DNA of 64,000 nt from Nonlabens marinus S1-08 (GTDB taxonomy: Bacteria; Bacteroidota; Bacteroidia; Flavobacteriales; Flavobacteriaceae): positions 2,781,779-2,845,778 of the forward strand of contig NZ_AP014548.1 of the NCBI RefSeq assembly GCF_000831385.1, given 5' to 3'. Of this stretch, positions 25,964 through 35,009 are shown piece by piece; the stretch's first letter is position 1, and each line of letters opens with the position of its first letter. The position numbers and the translations under genes are program-made. The notes below the pieces were generated by a model. It was not told the DNA's origin, searched no databases, and saw nothing but the letters and a program-made list of their open reading frames with translations.

Positions 25964-26971
25964 ATGAGTGATCTCAAGAATATTCTAACTGATCTTAAGA
26001 ACAAGAAATATGCTCCTATTTATTTCTTGCATGGGGATGAACCTTTTTTTATAGATCAAATAAGTGATTACATTGAAGATAATGTCCTAGATGAATCTGA
26101 AAAAGGATTCAATCAAATGGTGCTTTATGGTAAAGACGTTAAGGTGGAAGAAATTGTGGAAGCTGCTAAAAGATTTCCAATGATGGCAGAGTATCAAGTC
26201 ATCATCATTAAAGAGGCTCAGCATCTGGCCTCTAAAATGGCGCAAATGGAAAGCTATATGGCCAACCCATCTTCCAGCACCATTTTAGTATTCAATTATA
26301 AATACAAAAAGCCAGATGGGCGTACTAAGGTGTTTAAAAACATCAAGAAAAATGGACTTGTCTTTGAAAGCAAACCTATTTATGACGACCGTATGCCGGC
26401 CTGGATCACCAGCCATTTAAAAGATCGAGGGTATTCTATTGACCCTAAGGCCACACAAATGCTAGTAGAGTTCATAGGTAATGATTTGAGCAGGGTGAGC
26501 AATGAACTCGACAAACTGACCATTGTACATAAAAAAGAGCTACCTATAACCCCACAGGTAATAGAGGAAAACATAGGGTTTTCTAAGGATTTTAATAATT
26601 TTGAGTTGCGCAAGGCAATAGGATCCAGAGATACCGTTAAGGTGCACCGCATTATCAATTACTTTGCGGAAAATCCAAAAGACAATCCTATTGTTCTAAC
26701 AACCGCTCAACTACACAGTTTTTTTGTTCAATTATTGAAGGTGCACGGTTTGAATGACCGGTCCCCTAAGAATGTCGCTAGAGCGGTGGGTATAAACCCG
26801 TTTTTTGTAAATGAACTAATGGTCGCCGTGCGCAACTATCCTATGAAATACTGCAGTCGTGCCATCAAATTGATCTTGGAAATGGATGTGAAGTCGAAAG
26901 GTGTAGGAGCTCATCAACTTTCTCAAGCTGACCTCTTGAAAGAAACCATGGTAAAAATAATGGCAGCATGA
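25964..26971 (+). CDS. holA: DNA polymerase III subunit delta
   Basis: Clamp-loader wrench subunit that opens the beta clamp. 335 aa with the family N-terminus (APIYFLHGDEPFFIDQISDYIED), AEYQVIIIKEAQ, the AAA+ fold without a Walker A lysine, LVEFIGNDLSRVSNELDKL and the C-terminal collar (AVRNYPMKYCSRAIKLILEMD). The stop overlaps the menA start by 4 bases. Confidence 0.95.
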   Translation: MSDLKNILTDLKNKKYAPIYFLHGDEPFFIDQISDYIEDNVLDESEKGFNQMVLYGKDVKVEEIVEAAKRFPMMAEYQVIIIKEAQHLASKMAQMESYMANPSSSTILVFNYKYKKPDGRTKVFKNIKKNGLVFESKPIYDDRMPAWITSHLKDRGYSIDPKATQMLVEFIGNDLSRVSNELDKLTIVHKKELPITPQVIEENIGFSKDFNNFELRKAIGSRDTVKVHRIINYFAENPKDNPIVLTTAQLHSFFVQLLKVHGLNDRSPKNVARAVGINPFFVNELMVAVRNYPMKYCSRAIKLILEMDVKSKGVGAHQLSQADLLKETMVKIMAA

Positions 26972-27966
26972 CAGCAGTGACTAGAGCCTGGATCAGCGCA
27001 GCACGCCCACGCACCTTACCATTGAGCATCAGCGGGATTCTTGTGGGGAGCAGCTATGCTTATCTTGATATCGCTTTCGCGAAAGCGAACTTCTCACAAA
27101 TAGTCTTATCTGTTATAAACCTGGAACTTACTTTCAACTGGTGGATCCCTATTCTTGCTTTGATCACTACACTAGGATTTCAAATACTATCAAATTTTGC
27201 CAACGATTATGGCGATGGTGTGAAAGGCACTGATAATGAAGACCGGATTGGCCCAATGAGAGCGATCCAAAGTGGCTTGATTGCACCCTCACAAATGAAA
27301 AAAGCGATTATTGTTACAGCAATTCTTGTTTTTGTATGTGCTGTTCTCCTTATTTATGTGAGTCTAGGTATAGACCAGTTACTGATCTCTATTTTGTATT
27401 TAGGACTAGGAATAGCTGCTATTTGGGCAGCTATCAAGTACACTATAGGCGATAATGCCTATGGTTATCGTGGGCTAGGTGATTTGTTTGTGTTTATCTT
27501 TTTTGGTCCTGTAAGCGTGATGGGGATTTACTTCCTGATTACAGAACGCATGGAATGGGAACTACTACTTCCATCAATAACGATTGGTTTGATGAGCACA
27601 GCAGTATTAAACTTGAACAATATGAGAGACATCGAGTCCGATAAAAAGGCAGGTAAGAATACCTTACCAGTCCAAATAGGACTGGATCGTTCTAAAAAAT
27701 TACACTACGCTGTATTGATTACTGCGGCTGTTTGTATGTGTTTGTTTAGTTTCTGGATTTATGATGAAGCGAATCATACGAGTTCGAACACCTCCATTAT
27801 CGCCTTCCTTCCATTACTTGCATTTATTCCACTTGCTATACATACCATCACTGTTTATAAGAACAATAGCGCTGCTCTACTTGATCCAGAATTGAAAAAA
27901 GTGGCGTTGTCAACTTTTTTACTCGCGTTGCTCTGCATTGTTTCGACAGCTGTGCTCGTGTGGTGA
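26968..27966 (+). CDS. menA: 1,4-dihydroxy-2-naphthoate polyprenyltransferase
   Basis: Membrane UbiA-family enzyme attaching the isoprenoid tail to DHNA. 332 aa with about 8-9 helices. The first Asp-rich motif is NFANDYGDGVKGTDNEDR (NDxxDxxxD type), then IGPMRAIQSG; the second is NNMRDIESDKKAGKNTLPV. The ATG lies in ATGA shared with holA. A palindromic repeat encodes DIAFAKANFSQ in the first periplasmic or cytoplasmic loop. Confidence 0.95.
   Translation: MTAVTRAWISAARPRTLPLSISGILVGSSYAYLDIAFAKANFSQIVLSVINLELTFNWWIPILALITTLGFQILSNFANDYGDGVKGTDNEDRIGPMRAIQSGLIAPSQMKKAIIVTAILVFVCAVLLIYVSLGIDQLLISILYLGLGIAAIWAAIKYTIGDNAYGYRGLGDLFVFIFFGPVSVMGIYFLITERMEWELLLPSITIGLMSTAVLNLNNMRDIESDKKAGKNTLPVQIGLDRSKKLHYAVLITAAVCMCLFSFWIYDEANHTSSNTSIIAFLPLLAFIPLAIHTITVYKNNSAALLDPELKKVALSTFLLALLCIVSTAVLVW
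27072..27087. repeat. Palindromic repeat copy 7 (in menA)
   Basis: Perfect CGCTTTCGCGAAAGCG, in frame as AFAKAN. Confidence 0.9.
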
Positions 27967-28123
27967 ATAGTGCTGTAGATTCTAGTGCACATTGAAAATT
28001 AGAATAGTTTTTACAGAATTTTGATTTCCTTAACGCTGTGTGTTCTCAATATTTTTCCTATATTTAAAAGACCAAAATTAGAAATATCGCAATAACACTA
28101 CTCTACTTTTAATTCAAGAAATT

Positions 28124-28336
28124 ATGGCCCGAGCAATGTTTGAGTATACCTTAATGATTCTGGAAAAAGTAAGCTTTGACGCTACTTTATTTTGTAAAGA
28201 ACTTCATAAAGCCATGAATCGATTGCTTCCTTTTGAGATCCAAGAACTCCAAATTTGGCTAAGAAATCTATATAAGACGCAACCAGAGTTAAGCGTTTGC
28301 CTTCCCCATTATATTATGGTAAATCAACCCACCTAG
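28124..28336 (+). CDS. Small conserved flavobacterial protein, unknown function
   Basis: 70 aa, start MARAMFEYTLMILEKVSFD, then LFCKELHKAMNRLLPFEIQELQIWL. From memory, close relatives of this short helical protein occur across Flavobacteriia, usually as single genes. No signal or membrane helix. It stands alone between menA and the convergent oxyR, with a 157-base upstream gap in which no exact promoter consensus was found. Confidence 0.75.
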   Translation: MARAMFEYTLMILEKVSFDATLFCKELHKAMNRLLPFEIQELQIWLRNLYKTQPELSVCLPHYIMVNQPT

Positions 28337-28391
28337 TTCTTTAAAGTCATCTCACTTCTAACAGTATAGACCTATAAATACAAAGCCGCGG

Positions 28392-29330
28392 TTACTTTTT
28401 AGCCAGTGGGCTTACGATTTGAACGTTACTAAATGCAATAGCTCCTTTGATAACTCCGGCGATTACCGTTTGTAAGGCTTCAATAATTTGCATTTTTAAT
28501 TCAGACTTGTGATAAATGAGACTTACCTCTCTAGCTGGTGAAGGGTCTTCAAAATACCGTAGATTTTCCATTTTATGAGGTGATAGATCTAGGGTGTTCA
28601 AGTATGGAAGTAGTGTCATCCCTAAGCCCTCATCAGAAAGTTTGAGCAAGGTTTCAAAACTCCCGCTTTCTAGTGTAAATCGTTCTTGATCTGTATCTCT
28701 TGAGCTTCTACATAAATTCAAAATACTGTCTTTAAAACAGTGACCATCTTCCAGTAAAAGTAAGTCGTCTGTATCTATATCCTCCACTTTCATTTTTTGC
28801 TTTGACTTACCAGCGTTTTTAGGATCGTAGCATACAAAAGGTTCAAAATAAAGGACTCGTTCCTTAATCAAATCATGCTCTAGGGGTGTGGCCGCTATTG
28901 CGGCATCAATCGACCCTTCTAAAAGTCCCTCGATAATATTATCAGTGGTCATCTCTTCAATACGCAATCGCACTTTTGGGTATCTATTGATAAAGTTAGT
29001 GAGAAACATAGGTAATAAGGTGGGCATGACCGTGGGTATGACACCAATCTTAAAGTCACCACCTATAAAGCCTTTCTCTTGATCGACAATATCTTGAATA
29101 CGATCGCTTTCATTCACGATATTATGAGCCTGTTGCACAATTTTTCGACCCGTTTCTGTAAGTTCTATAGGCTTTTTAGTTCGGTCAAAAATTTGAACAT
29201 CTAGCTCATCTTCAAGCTTCTGAATTTGCATACTCAATGTAGGCTGAGTTACAAAAACCTTGTTTGCCGCTTTAGTGAAGTTTTGATATTGAGCTACAGC
29301 AAGCACATATTTCAACTGAGTGATCGTCAT
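28392..29330 (-). CDS. oxyR: LysR-family peroxide sensor OxyR
   Basis: 312-aa LysR regulator. The N-terminal HTH is MTITQLKYVLAVAQYQNFTK ... VTQPTLSMQIQKLEDEL. The effector domain carries the redox pair C198 and C207 in GHCFKDSILNLC, with the 9-residue spacing of OxyR (E. coli C199/C208). It oxidises on H2O2 and activates peroxide defence genes. It is divergent from the thiol peroxidase gene; the 159-base shared gap is the expected binding region. It has its own TAATTTTG -7 box. Confidence 0.94.
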   Translation of the reverse strand: MTITQLKYVLAVAQYQNFTKAANKVFVTQPTLSMQIQKLEDELDVQIFDRTKKPIELTETGRKIVQQAHNIVNESDRIQDIVDQEKGFIGGDFKIGVIPTVMPTLLPMFLTNFINRYPKVRLRIEEMTTDNIIEGLLEGSIDAAIAATPLEHDLIKERVLYFEPFVCYDPKNAGKSKQKMKVEDIDTDDLLLLEDGHCFKDSILNLCRSSRDTDQERFTLESGSFETLLKLSDEGLGMTLLPYLNTLDLSPHKMENLRYFEDPSPAREVSLIYHKSELKMQIIEALQTVIAGVIKGAIAFSNVQIVSPLAKK

Positions 29331-29345
29331 TATAGATATTTTCTA

Positions 29346-29353
29346 CAAAATTA
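29346..29353 (-). promoter_or_regulatory. Probable -7 box of oxyR
   Basis: Minus-strand TAATTTTG (TAnnTTTG), followed by TAGAAAA, 15 bases from the ATG. The divergent tpx side has TAATTTCG followed by TAGAACA at 29457-29470, a similar layout. Confidence 0.5.
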
Positions 29354-29456
29354 CCGAAAAGCATGTGATTCCTCTATGGCTACAAAGAATACTTTTTGAT
29401 GCTTCTTGAACATTTTAATTTAACATTTTGTGAACTTAAACCGTTTCATGGTTCAA

Positions 29457-29464
29457 TAATTTCG
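29457..29464 (+). promoter_or_regulatory. Probable -7-like box of tpx
   Basis: TAATTTCG has one mismatch to TAnnTTTG and lies 25 bases before the tpx ATG. A weak -33 box would fit a promoter needing activation by OxyR. Confidence 0.4.
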
Positions 29465-29489
29465 TAGAACACATCAAAAAATTACAACA

Positions 29490-29990
29490 ATGGCAACTAT
29501 TACTCTAGGAGGAAATGAAATCCACACTGTAGGCACACTTCCTGAGGTGGGATCTCAAGCACCCAATTTCAATTTGATAAAAACAGACCTTTCTAAAGTA
29601 ACTTTAGAAGACTTTAAAGGTCAACGAGTTATTCTGAATATTTTTCCAAGTATTGACACAGACGTTTGTGCGACCTCAGTACGCAATTTCAACAAACGTG
29701 CGACGGAATTGGACAATACTCAGGTTCTATGTATTTCTAGGGATACTCCATTTGCTATGAAGCGTTTTGCAGATGATGAAGGCACTAAAAACGTAACGAA
29801 TTTGAGCGATATTAAGGACGGTAACTTCGGTGAATCTTATGGGTTGACGATTGAAGATGGACCATTTGCAGGATTTCACTCGAGAGCTGTTGTGGTGCTG
29901 GATGAAAATGGTAAGGTGATTTACAACCAGCAGGTTCCAGAAATAGGTGAAGAACCAAACTATCTAGAGGCCTTAAAAGTTCTTTTATAA
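29490..29990 (+). CDS. tpx: Thiol peroxidase Tpx (resolving Cys missing)
   Basis: 166-aa atypical peroxiredoxin reducing H2O2 and lipid peroxides. Peroxidatic Cys is C60 in FPSIDTDVCATSVR; the substrate Arg is in HSRAVVVLD. C81 (QVLCISRD) matches the non-catalytic Cys of E. coli Tpx. The resolving position, RFCGAEG in E. coli (C95, from memory), reads RFADDEG here, so the usual intramolecular disulfide cannot form. It could be a 1-Cys enzyme or use C81. It is divergent from oxyR and followed directly by dgkA. Confidence 0.94.
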   Translation: MATITLGGNEIHTVGTLPEVGSQAPNFNLIKTDLSKVTLEDFKGQRVILNIFPSIDTDVCATSVRNFNKRATELDNTQVLCISRDTPFAMKRFADDEGTKNVTNLSDIKDGNFGESYGLTIEDGPFAGFHSRAVVVLDENGKVIYNQQVPEIGEEPNYLEALKVLL

Positions 29991-30380
29991 TTGTCTTTTA
30001 GCCTATTTATAAAGGGAAGGATTAAAGGATGCAAATACGCATTCAATGGTGCCGTCGCTTTAATTAAACAGGAACCCAGCATAAAAGTTCAAGTGTTTTT
30101 AGCATTGATCGTAACCATTATGGGGTTTCTGTTTCAGATTACTTCGACCCAATGGATGTTTCAAATTTTTGCTATTGGTCTAGTGTTAACAGCTGAAGGT
30201 TTAAACTCTGCCATTGAAGCGGTAGCTGATTTTATACATCCAGATTACCATGTCAAGATTGGGCATATCAAGGATATTGCTGCTGGCTCCGTGTTTTTTG
30301 CGGCTGTGATTGCATCAATAATAGGTTTGATTATTTACGTCCCATATTTTGTCCTCCTCCTTGAGCCACTATTTGTTTAA
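29991..30380 (+). CDS. dgkA: Diacylglycerol kinase, DgkA/undecaprenol kinase family
   Basis: 129-aa integral membrane kinase with three helices. It has the family signature AEGLNSAIEAVADF (E, N and E of the active site) and HIKDIAAGSVFFAA. It phosphorylates diacylglycerol or undecaprenol. The start is TTG at 29991, the base right after the tpx stop, implying cotranscription with tpx; the N-terminus (IKGRIKGCKYAFNGA) fits the family. Confidence 0.92.
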   Translation: MSFSLFIKGRIKGCKYAFNGAVALIKQEPSIKVQVFLALIVTIMGFLFQITSTQWMFQIFAIGLVLTAEGLNSAIEAVADFIHPDYHVKIGHIKDIAAGSVFFAAVIASIIGLIIYVPYFVLLLEPLFV

Positions 30381-30420
30381 ACATAAGTAGAGCGACCTCT
30401 TAATTGCGCAACAATATTCC

Positions 30421-30428
30421 TATTTTTG
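30421..30428 (+). promoter_or_regulatory. Probable -7 box of ftsK
   Basis: TATTTTTG, exact TAnnTTTG, 17 bases before the ATG at 30446; a TTG lies 14 bases upstream (30404-30406), closer than the usual spacing. Confidence 0.4.
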
Positions 30429-30445
30429 CTCGTTCACTAAGCTTT

Positions 30446-32875
30446 ATGGCTCGCAAAAAAACTACAACTAAAAAAACGTCGTCTAAGAAGGGGAATTCCC
30501 CATCAATACCGTCGTTCAAGTTATCTCGACTTCAAGAGATCATCGTTGGTTTTTTCATGATTGCTGTAGGCGCAATATTGCTCCTCGCTTTTACTTCATT
30601 TTTATTATCCTGGCGCAGTGATCAGAGCATTCTTGGTCGACTGTCAGAGAGAGAGTTAGTGGCTCAAAATTGGTTAAGCAAACTAGGGGCTTGGTTAGGC
30701 GATTTATTTGTTTACGATGGTTTTGGAGTAGCGGCGTATTCTATCGCGATACTGGTCATTATCACTGGAATATACCTTTTTGCAGCAAAACGTGGGGCTT
30801 TTTCGCTTTCGCGAAAGCGTATTTCCCTCCTATGGATCTGGGGTTTGCCGTTGATGGTTTGGTTTTCAATTTTCTTTGGATTTTTTCATACTGCAAATCC
30901 ACTTTTAGGAGGCAAAGTAGGATACGAACTCAATGATTTTTTGCAAGACTATATAGGACTGATAGGTGCCATCATATTTATGGTGTTTACAGCGATTGTT
31001 TACCTTGTATTACGTTTGAAAGTGACTCCCGAGAAAGTGAGCCTTTACTTCAAGTCCAAAGCCCGTGAAGTCCAAGAAGGCTTTGAACAAGAGGACCTGA
31101 CCACCGCCAGTCTTACTGATGAAGAGAAGGAGTGGGAAAAATCTACACTAGAAGGACAAGCGGAATCTTCCCAGGATATCACTCAACCAACAGAAGAGGA
31201 TGAAGAGGTAGCAGAGCCACATTTGAAATCATCAGAATCAGCACCTCCAATAATCACCTCCATCCCAGCAGCCGATGGCGAGCTAGGCATGGAAATAGAG
31301 CAAGCTGTGGAAGAGGAAGAGTTATTTGACAATAAAGCTTCAAAACTGGTTCAAGATTTTGGCGAGTTTGATCCTACGTTAGAATTGAGCAATTATCAAT
31401 TCCCTCCCATCGATTTATTGAAGGATTATACTAAGGGAAAAACCATAACGATTAACGAACAAGAGTTACAGGCAAACAAGGATCGTATTGTAGACACTTT
31501 AAAAAACTACAAAATTGGTATTGCTAAAATCACAGCAACTGTAGGTCCTACCGTGACCTTATATGAAATCGTACCTGAAGCTGGTGTACGTATTTCAAAA
31601 ATTAAAAATCTGGAAGACGATATTGCGCTTTCATTAGCAGCATTAGGCATCCGCATTATTGCACCTATTCCTGGTAAAGGAACTATTGGTATTGAGGTGC
31701 CCAACCAGAATCCGTCCATAGTCTCCATGCGATCTGTTATCGCATCTCCTAAATTTCAAAATGCAGAGATGGCATTACCGATAGCTTTCGGTAAAACCAT
31801 TAGCAATGAAACCTTTGTGGTCGATCTTGCTAAAATGCCTCACTTATTGATGGCTGGTGCTACAGGGCAAGGAAAATCTGTTGGATTGAATGCAGTGCTT
31901 ACTTCCCTACTCTATTCCAAACATCCCGCGGAAGTTAAGTTTGTACTGGTGGACCCTAAGAAAGTTGAACTTACCTTATTCAACAAAATTGAACGCCATT
32001 ATCTCGCAAAGCTTCCCGACAGTGCAGAGGCTATTATAACGGACAATTCTAAGGTAATCAATACATTGAACAGCCTGTGTATTGAAATGGATCAGCGTTA
32101 CGACATTCTAAAAGAAGCGATGTGTCGCAACATTAAAGAATACAATGCGAAGTTTAAAGCTCGCAAACTGAATCCTGCTAACGGTCATAAGTTTCTTCCA
32201 TACATTGTTTTGGTAGTTGATGAATTTGCAGACCTCATCATGACCGCTGGTAAAGAAGTGGAAACTCCTATTGCAAGGCTTGCACAGCTTGCCAGAGCTA
32301 TCGGGATTCATTTGATCATTGCTACCCAGCGTCCTTCTGTAAATGTTATCACAGGTATGATCAAGGCGAATTTTCCTGCCCGTGTATCTTTTAGAGTTCA
32401 ACAAAAAGTGGATTCCCGTACGATTCTAGATAGTGGCGGCGCCGATCAGTTGATAGGACGTGGAGATATGCTGTACACCTCTGGAAACGAGATCATAAGA
32501 ATACAATGTGCTTTTGTTGACACGCCTGAAGTAGAGAAAATCGTCGATTTTATAGGCTCTCAAAAGGCATATCCGGACGCTCATTTGTTGCCAGAATACG
32601 TAGGCGAGGAAGGTGGCACAAGTCTTGATATTAGTATCGAAGAGCGAGATGGAAAATTCCGAGAAGCTGCTGAAATCATAGTGATAGCGCAGCAAGGAAG
32701 CGCCTCATTACTGCAACGCAAATTGAAACTGGGGTACAATCGTGCCGGTAGAATTATCGACCAGTTAGAAGCTGCAGGAATTGTAGGTGGTTTTGAAGGA
32801 AGTAAAGCTAGACAAGTGCTAATTCCAGATCTCGCCTCACTAGAAGTATTTCTTAATGAAGAAAAGAACAATTGA
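30446..32875 (+). CDS. ftsK: DNA translocase FtsK
   Basis: Divisome-anchored motor that moves the chromosome terminus through the septum. 809 aa from the ATG at 30446 (MARKKTTTKKTSSKK). Four transmembrane helices lie in residues about 20-190, then an acidic linker (190-295). The RecA-like motor has Walker A GATGQGKSVGLNA and Walker B LPYIVLVVDEFADLIM. The gamma winged helix is at the C-terminus (SLLQRKLKLGYNRAGRIIDQ). A palindromic repeat lies in the membrane domain, read as FSLSRKRIS. It is followed 1 base later by lolA. Confidence 0.96.
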   Translation: MARKKTTTKKTSSKKGNSPSIPSFKLSRLQEIIVGFFMIAVGAILLLAFTSFLLSWRSDQSILGRLSERELVAQNWLSKLGAWLGDLFVYDGFGVAAYSIAILVIITGIYLFAAKRGAFSLSRKRISLLWIWGLPLMVWFSIFFGFFHTANPLLGGKVGYELNDFLQDYIGLIGAIIFMVFTAIVYLVLRLKVTPEKVSLYFKSKAREVQEGFEQEDLTTASLTDEEKEWEKSTLEGQAESSQDITQPTEEDEEVAEPHLKSSESAPPIITSIPAADGELGMEIEQAVEEEELFDNKASKLVQDFGEFDPTLELSNYQFPPIDLLKDYTKGKTITINEQELQANKDRIVDTLKNYKIGIAKITATVGPTVTLYEIVPEAGVRISKIKNLEDDIALSLAALGIRIIAPIPGKGTIGIEVPNQNPSIVSMRSVIASPKFQNAEMALPIAFGKTISNETFVVDLAKMPHLLMAGATGQGKSVGLNAVLTSLLYSKHPAEVKFVLVDPKKVELTLFNKIERHYLAKLPDSAEAIITDNSKVINTLNSLCIEMDQRYDILKEAMCRNIKEYNAKFKARKLNPANGHKFLPYIVLVVDEFADLIMTAGKEVETPIARLAQLARAIGIHLIIATQRPSVNVITGMIKANFPARVSFRVQQKVDSRTILDSGGADQLIGRGDMLYTSGNEIIRIQCAFVDTPEVEKIVDFIGSQKAYPDAHLLPEYVGEEGGTSLDISIEERDGKFREAAEIIVIAQQGSASLLQRKLKLGYNRAGRIIDQLEAAGIVGGFEGSKARQVLIPDLASLEVFLNEEKNN
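30804..30819. repeat. Palindromic repeat copy 8 (in ftsK)
   Basis: Perfect CGCTTTCGCGAAAGCG, in frame as SLSRKR between transmembrane helices. Confidence 0.9.
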
Positions 32876-32876
32876 A

Positions 32877-33527
32877 ATGAAAATGATGAAGATGTATATG
32901 GTAGCTTTTATGGTTTTCGCTTTCGCGAAAGCGGCCATCGCACAATCCAACCAAGCCTCTAAATTGCTAGATGAAGTAGCAGCAAAATACAATGGCTATG
33001 AGAACGTCATGTTTACCTATAAAGGAAACCTGAAAAACACCAAAGCCAATTTTGACACTGATTTACAAGGGGAAGCAAAATTGAGCGGCAATAAATACAA
33101 TGCAACTTATAATGGTACCACCTATATGTTTGATGGTAAAAAATTGTACACCATCAATCGTGAGGATGAACAGGTAACTGTGGCTACCCAAAACAATGAT
33201 GGCAGTGAGATGATCAACCCTTCTAACATCATGACCTTTTATCAAAAAGGGTACACGAAAGAGCTAGATATCGTGCAGAATATGAACGGTAGAAAAATTC
33301 AATATGTCAAATTGAAGCCTATCAAATCTGGATCTGATTATAAAAGTATTTTGTTAGGTATTGATGCGAACACAAAGCATATTTACAACACCATTATCAC
33401 AGAGCGTAGCGGTACGGTCATCACTTTTACCTTAAAGTCATTCAAGACCAATCAACCGCTGCCTAAAAGCAGTTTTATCTTTGATCCTAGTCAGTACAAA
33501 GGCTGGGATATTGAAGAAATGAACTAG
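32877..33527 (+). CDS. lolA: LolA-like outer membrane lipoprotein carrier
   Basis: 216 aa from the ATG at 32877, one base after the ftsK stop; the longer frame overlapping ftsK is rejected. Signal peptide MKMMKMYMVAFMVFAFAKAA then IAQ. The mature part has the LolA half-barrel pattern (ASKLLDEVAAKYNGYENVMF, YNATYNGTTYMFDGKKLYTIN, KSFKTNQPLPKSSFIFDP). It shuttles lipoproteins across the periplasm. The signal peptide is partly written by a palindromic repeat. Confidence 0.88.
   Translation: MKMMKMYMVAFMVFAFAKAAIAQSNQASKLLDEVAAKYNGYENVMFTYKGNLKNTKANFDTDLQGEAKLSGNKYNATYNGTTYMFDGKKLYTINREDEQVTVATQNNDGSEMINPSNIMTFYQKGYTKELDIVQNMNGRKIQYVKLKPIKSGSDYKSILLGIDANTKHIYNTIITERSGTVITFTLKSFKTNQPLPKSSFIFDPSQYKGWDIEEMN
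32918..32933. repeat. Palindromic repeat copy 9 (in the lolA signal peptide)
   Basis: Perfect CGCTTTCGCGAAAGCG, in frame as FAFAKAA just before the predicted signal peptidase site. Confidence 0.9.
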
Positions 33528-33528
33528 A

Positions 33529-34974
33529 TTGAAAATACTAGATCGTTACATATTGACACAATTTATAAAGACGTTTTTAAGCGTCTTTATTGTGTTAATG
33601 TTCATTCTTATCCTTCAAGCGATCTGGCTTTACATTAAAGATATTGCCGGTAAAGACCTGGACTTTGTAACTATTGCAAAGTTCATGGCGTATACCATTC
33701 CAGTAATTGTTCCTCTAGCCTTGCCTTTGAGTATTTTGCTGGCGTCGATTATGGTTTTTGGTAACATGGCAGAAAACTATGAGTTTGCTGCAATGAAATC
33801 TAATGGTATCTCGCTACAACGTGCGATGCTCAGCTTAACTGTTGTGATAATCACCCTGGGAGTCACCAGCTTTGTATTTGCCAATACTGTGATCCCCTGG
33901 GGTCACCTAAAACAGCGGAACCTGCGCAGGAATATCGCCCAGGTGAAACCTGCCATGGCGATTAGCAAGAATGTTTTTAATCAACTGGCAGATATCAATA
34001 TTAAAGTAGCTGATAAAAGTGGTGATCGTGGTCAATATTTGACTGACGTTATCATTCATAGAAAAAATCCACTACGTTCTGGAAACTGGACTGTCATTAA
34101 AAGCGAAAAAGGAGAGCTGAAGAGTTCATTAAAGTCTGACATTATCCAATTAGTCCTTTCCAATGGGAATTATTATGAGGATTTATTCGTTGAAAATCCT
34201 ACTAAAAGAGCCTCCTCTCCTTTTGTAAAAAGTTATTTCGACACCTATACTTTAAATGTGGACGTTTCTGCTCTCAACGATGTGGACATGGACAGTGAAA
34301 ATGTGACGGATGATCATCAAATGCTCAAAATTCATGAGCTTAAATCTCAAATCGATTCCTTTTCCTATAAGTTCAATGAAAACAAGGATGTTTACAATCA
34401 AACCCAACATTCTAAATGGGCTCCGAATCGTTTGACGAACATCATTAAGGATTACATGAAAGAGGAACCTGATGATTCCCCCTTTTTTGAAAGACTAAAT
34501 GCGTACCAACAACGGCGAACCATAGAAGACGCTATGAATAAAGTGACTCAGCAAGAGTATGTCTTACGAACGAGGCAAGAGCAATTGCAGCGTGAATTAG
34601 TTCGACTGAATAAGTATGAGATGGAGATTCATAAGAAATATGTGCTGGGAGTGGCTTGTATCATTTTGTTCTTTATAGGAGCACCTTTAGGTGCTATTAT
34701 TAGAAAAGGCGGTATGGGACTGCCATTAGTAGTGGCCACTATGTTCTTCCTCACCTACCACTTTATAGGGATTTTTGCAGAAAAAGCCGCCGCAGAGGGC
34801 GCTTTCCCTGCATGGATAGGGTCATGGATGAGTACCCTAATAATTTTTCCTATTGGTGTGTTTTTAACCTACCGCGCTACTACAGATCAAGGCTTTTTCA
34901 ATATTAACTTCACCTTGGATTCTTTGCTCAAACGCTTCAAAAAGAAGCGGAAGACTCCAGCTGCAACGCCTTAA
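33529..34974 (+). CDS. LptF/LptG family permease (YjgP/YjgQ)
   Basis: 481-aa inner-membrane component of the LPS extraction ABC transporter. Three helices at the N-terminus (MKILDRYILTQFIKTFLSVF ...), a periplasmic beta-jellyroll region (about 150-270), a coiled insert (320-380) and three helices at the C-terminus (GVACIILFFIGAPLGAIIRKGG). The start is TTG at 33529, one base after the lolA stop. It works with an OstA/LptA-type protein encoded about 4 kb downstream. LptF versus LptG cannot be told from one gene. Confidence 0.92.
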   Translation: MKILDRYILTQFIKTFLSVFIVLMFILILQAIWLYIKDIAGKDLDFVTIAKFMAYTIPVIVPLALPLSILLASIMVFGNMAENYEFAAMKSNGISLQRAMLSLTVVIITLGVTSFVFANTVIPWGHLKQRNLRRNIAQVKPAMAISKNVFNQLADINIKVADKSGDRGQYLTDVIIHRKNPLRSGNWTVIKSEKGELKSSLKSDIIQLVLSNGNYYEDLFVENPTKRASSPFVKSYFDTYTLNVDVSALNDVDMDSENVTDDHQMLKIHELKSQIDSFSYKFNENKDVYNQTQHSKWAPNRLTNIIKDYMKEEPDDSPFFERLNAYQQRRTIEDAMNKVTQQEYVLRTRQEQLQRELVRLNKYEMEIHKKYVLGVACIILFFIGAPLGAIIRKGGMGLPLVVATMFFLTYHFIGIFAEKAAAEGAFPAWIGSWMSTLIIFPIGVFLTYRATTDQGFFNINFTLDSLLKRFKKKRKTPAATP

Positions 34975-35009
34975 TCCTTATCTTTGTCTTCAAATTGAGA
35001 GCAAGACAA

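Noticed and set aside
30804..30819. Palindrome as the FtsK-orienting KOPS signal
   Set aside because: KOPS must be asymmetric to give direction; a perfect palindrome carries no strand polarity. The copy inside ftsK is probably coincidence.
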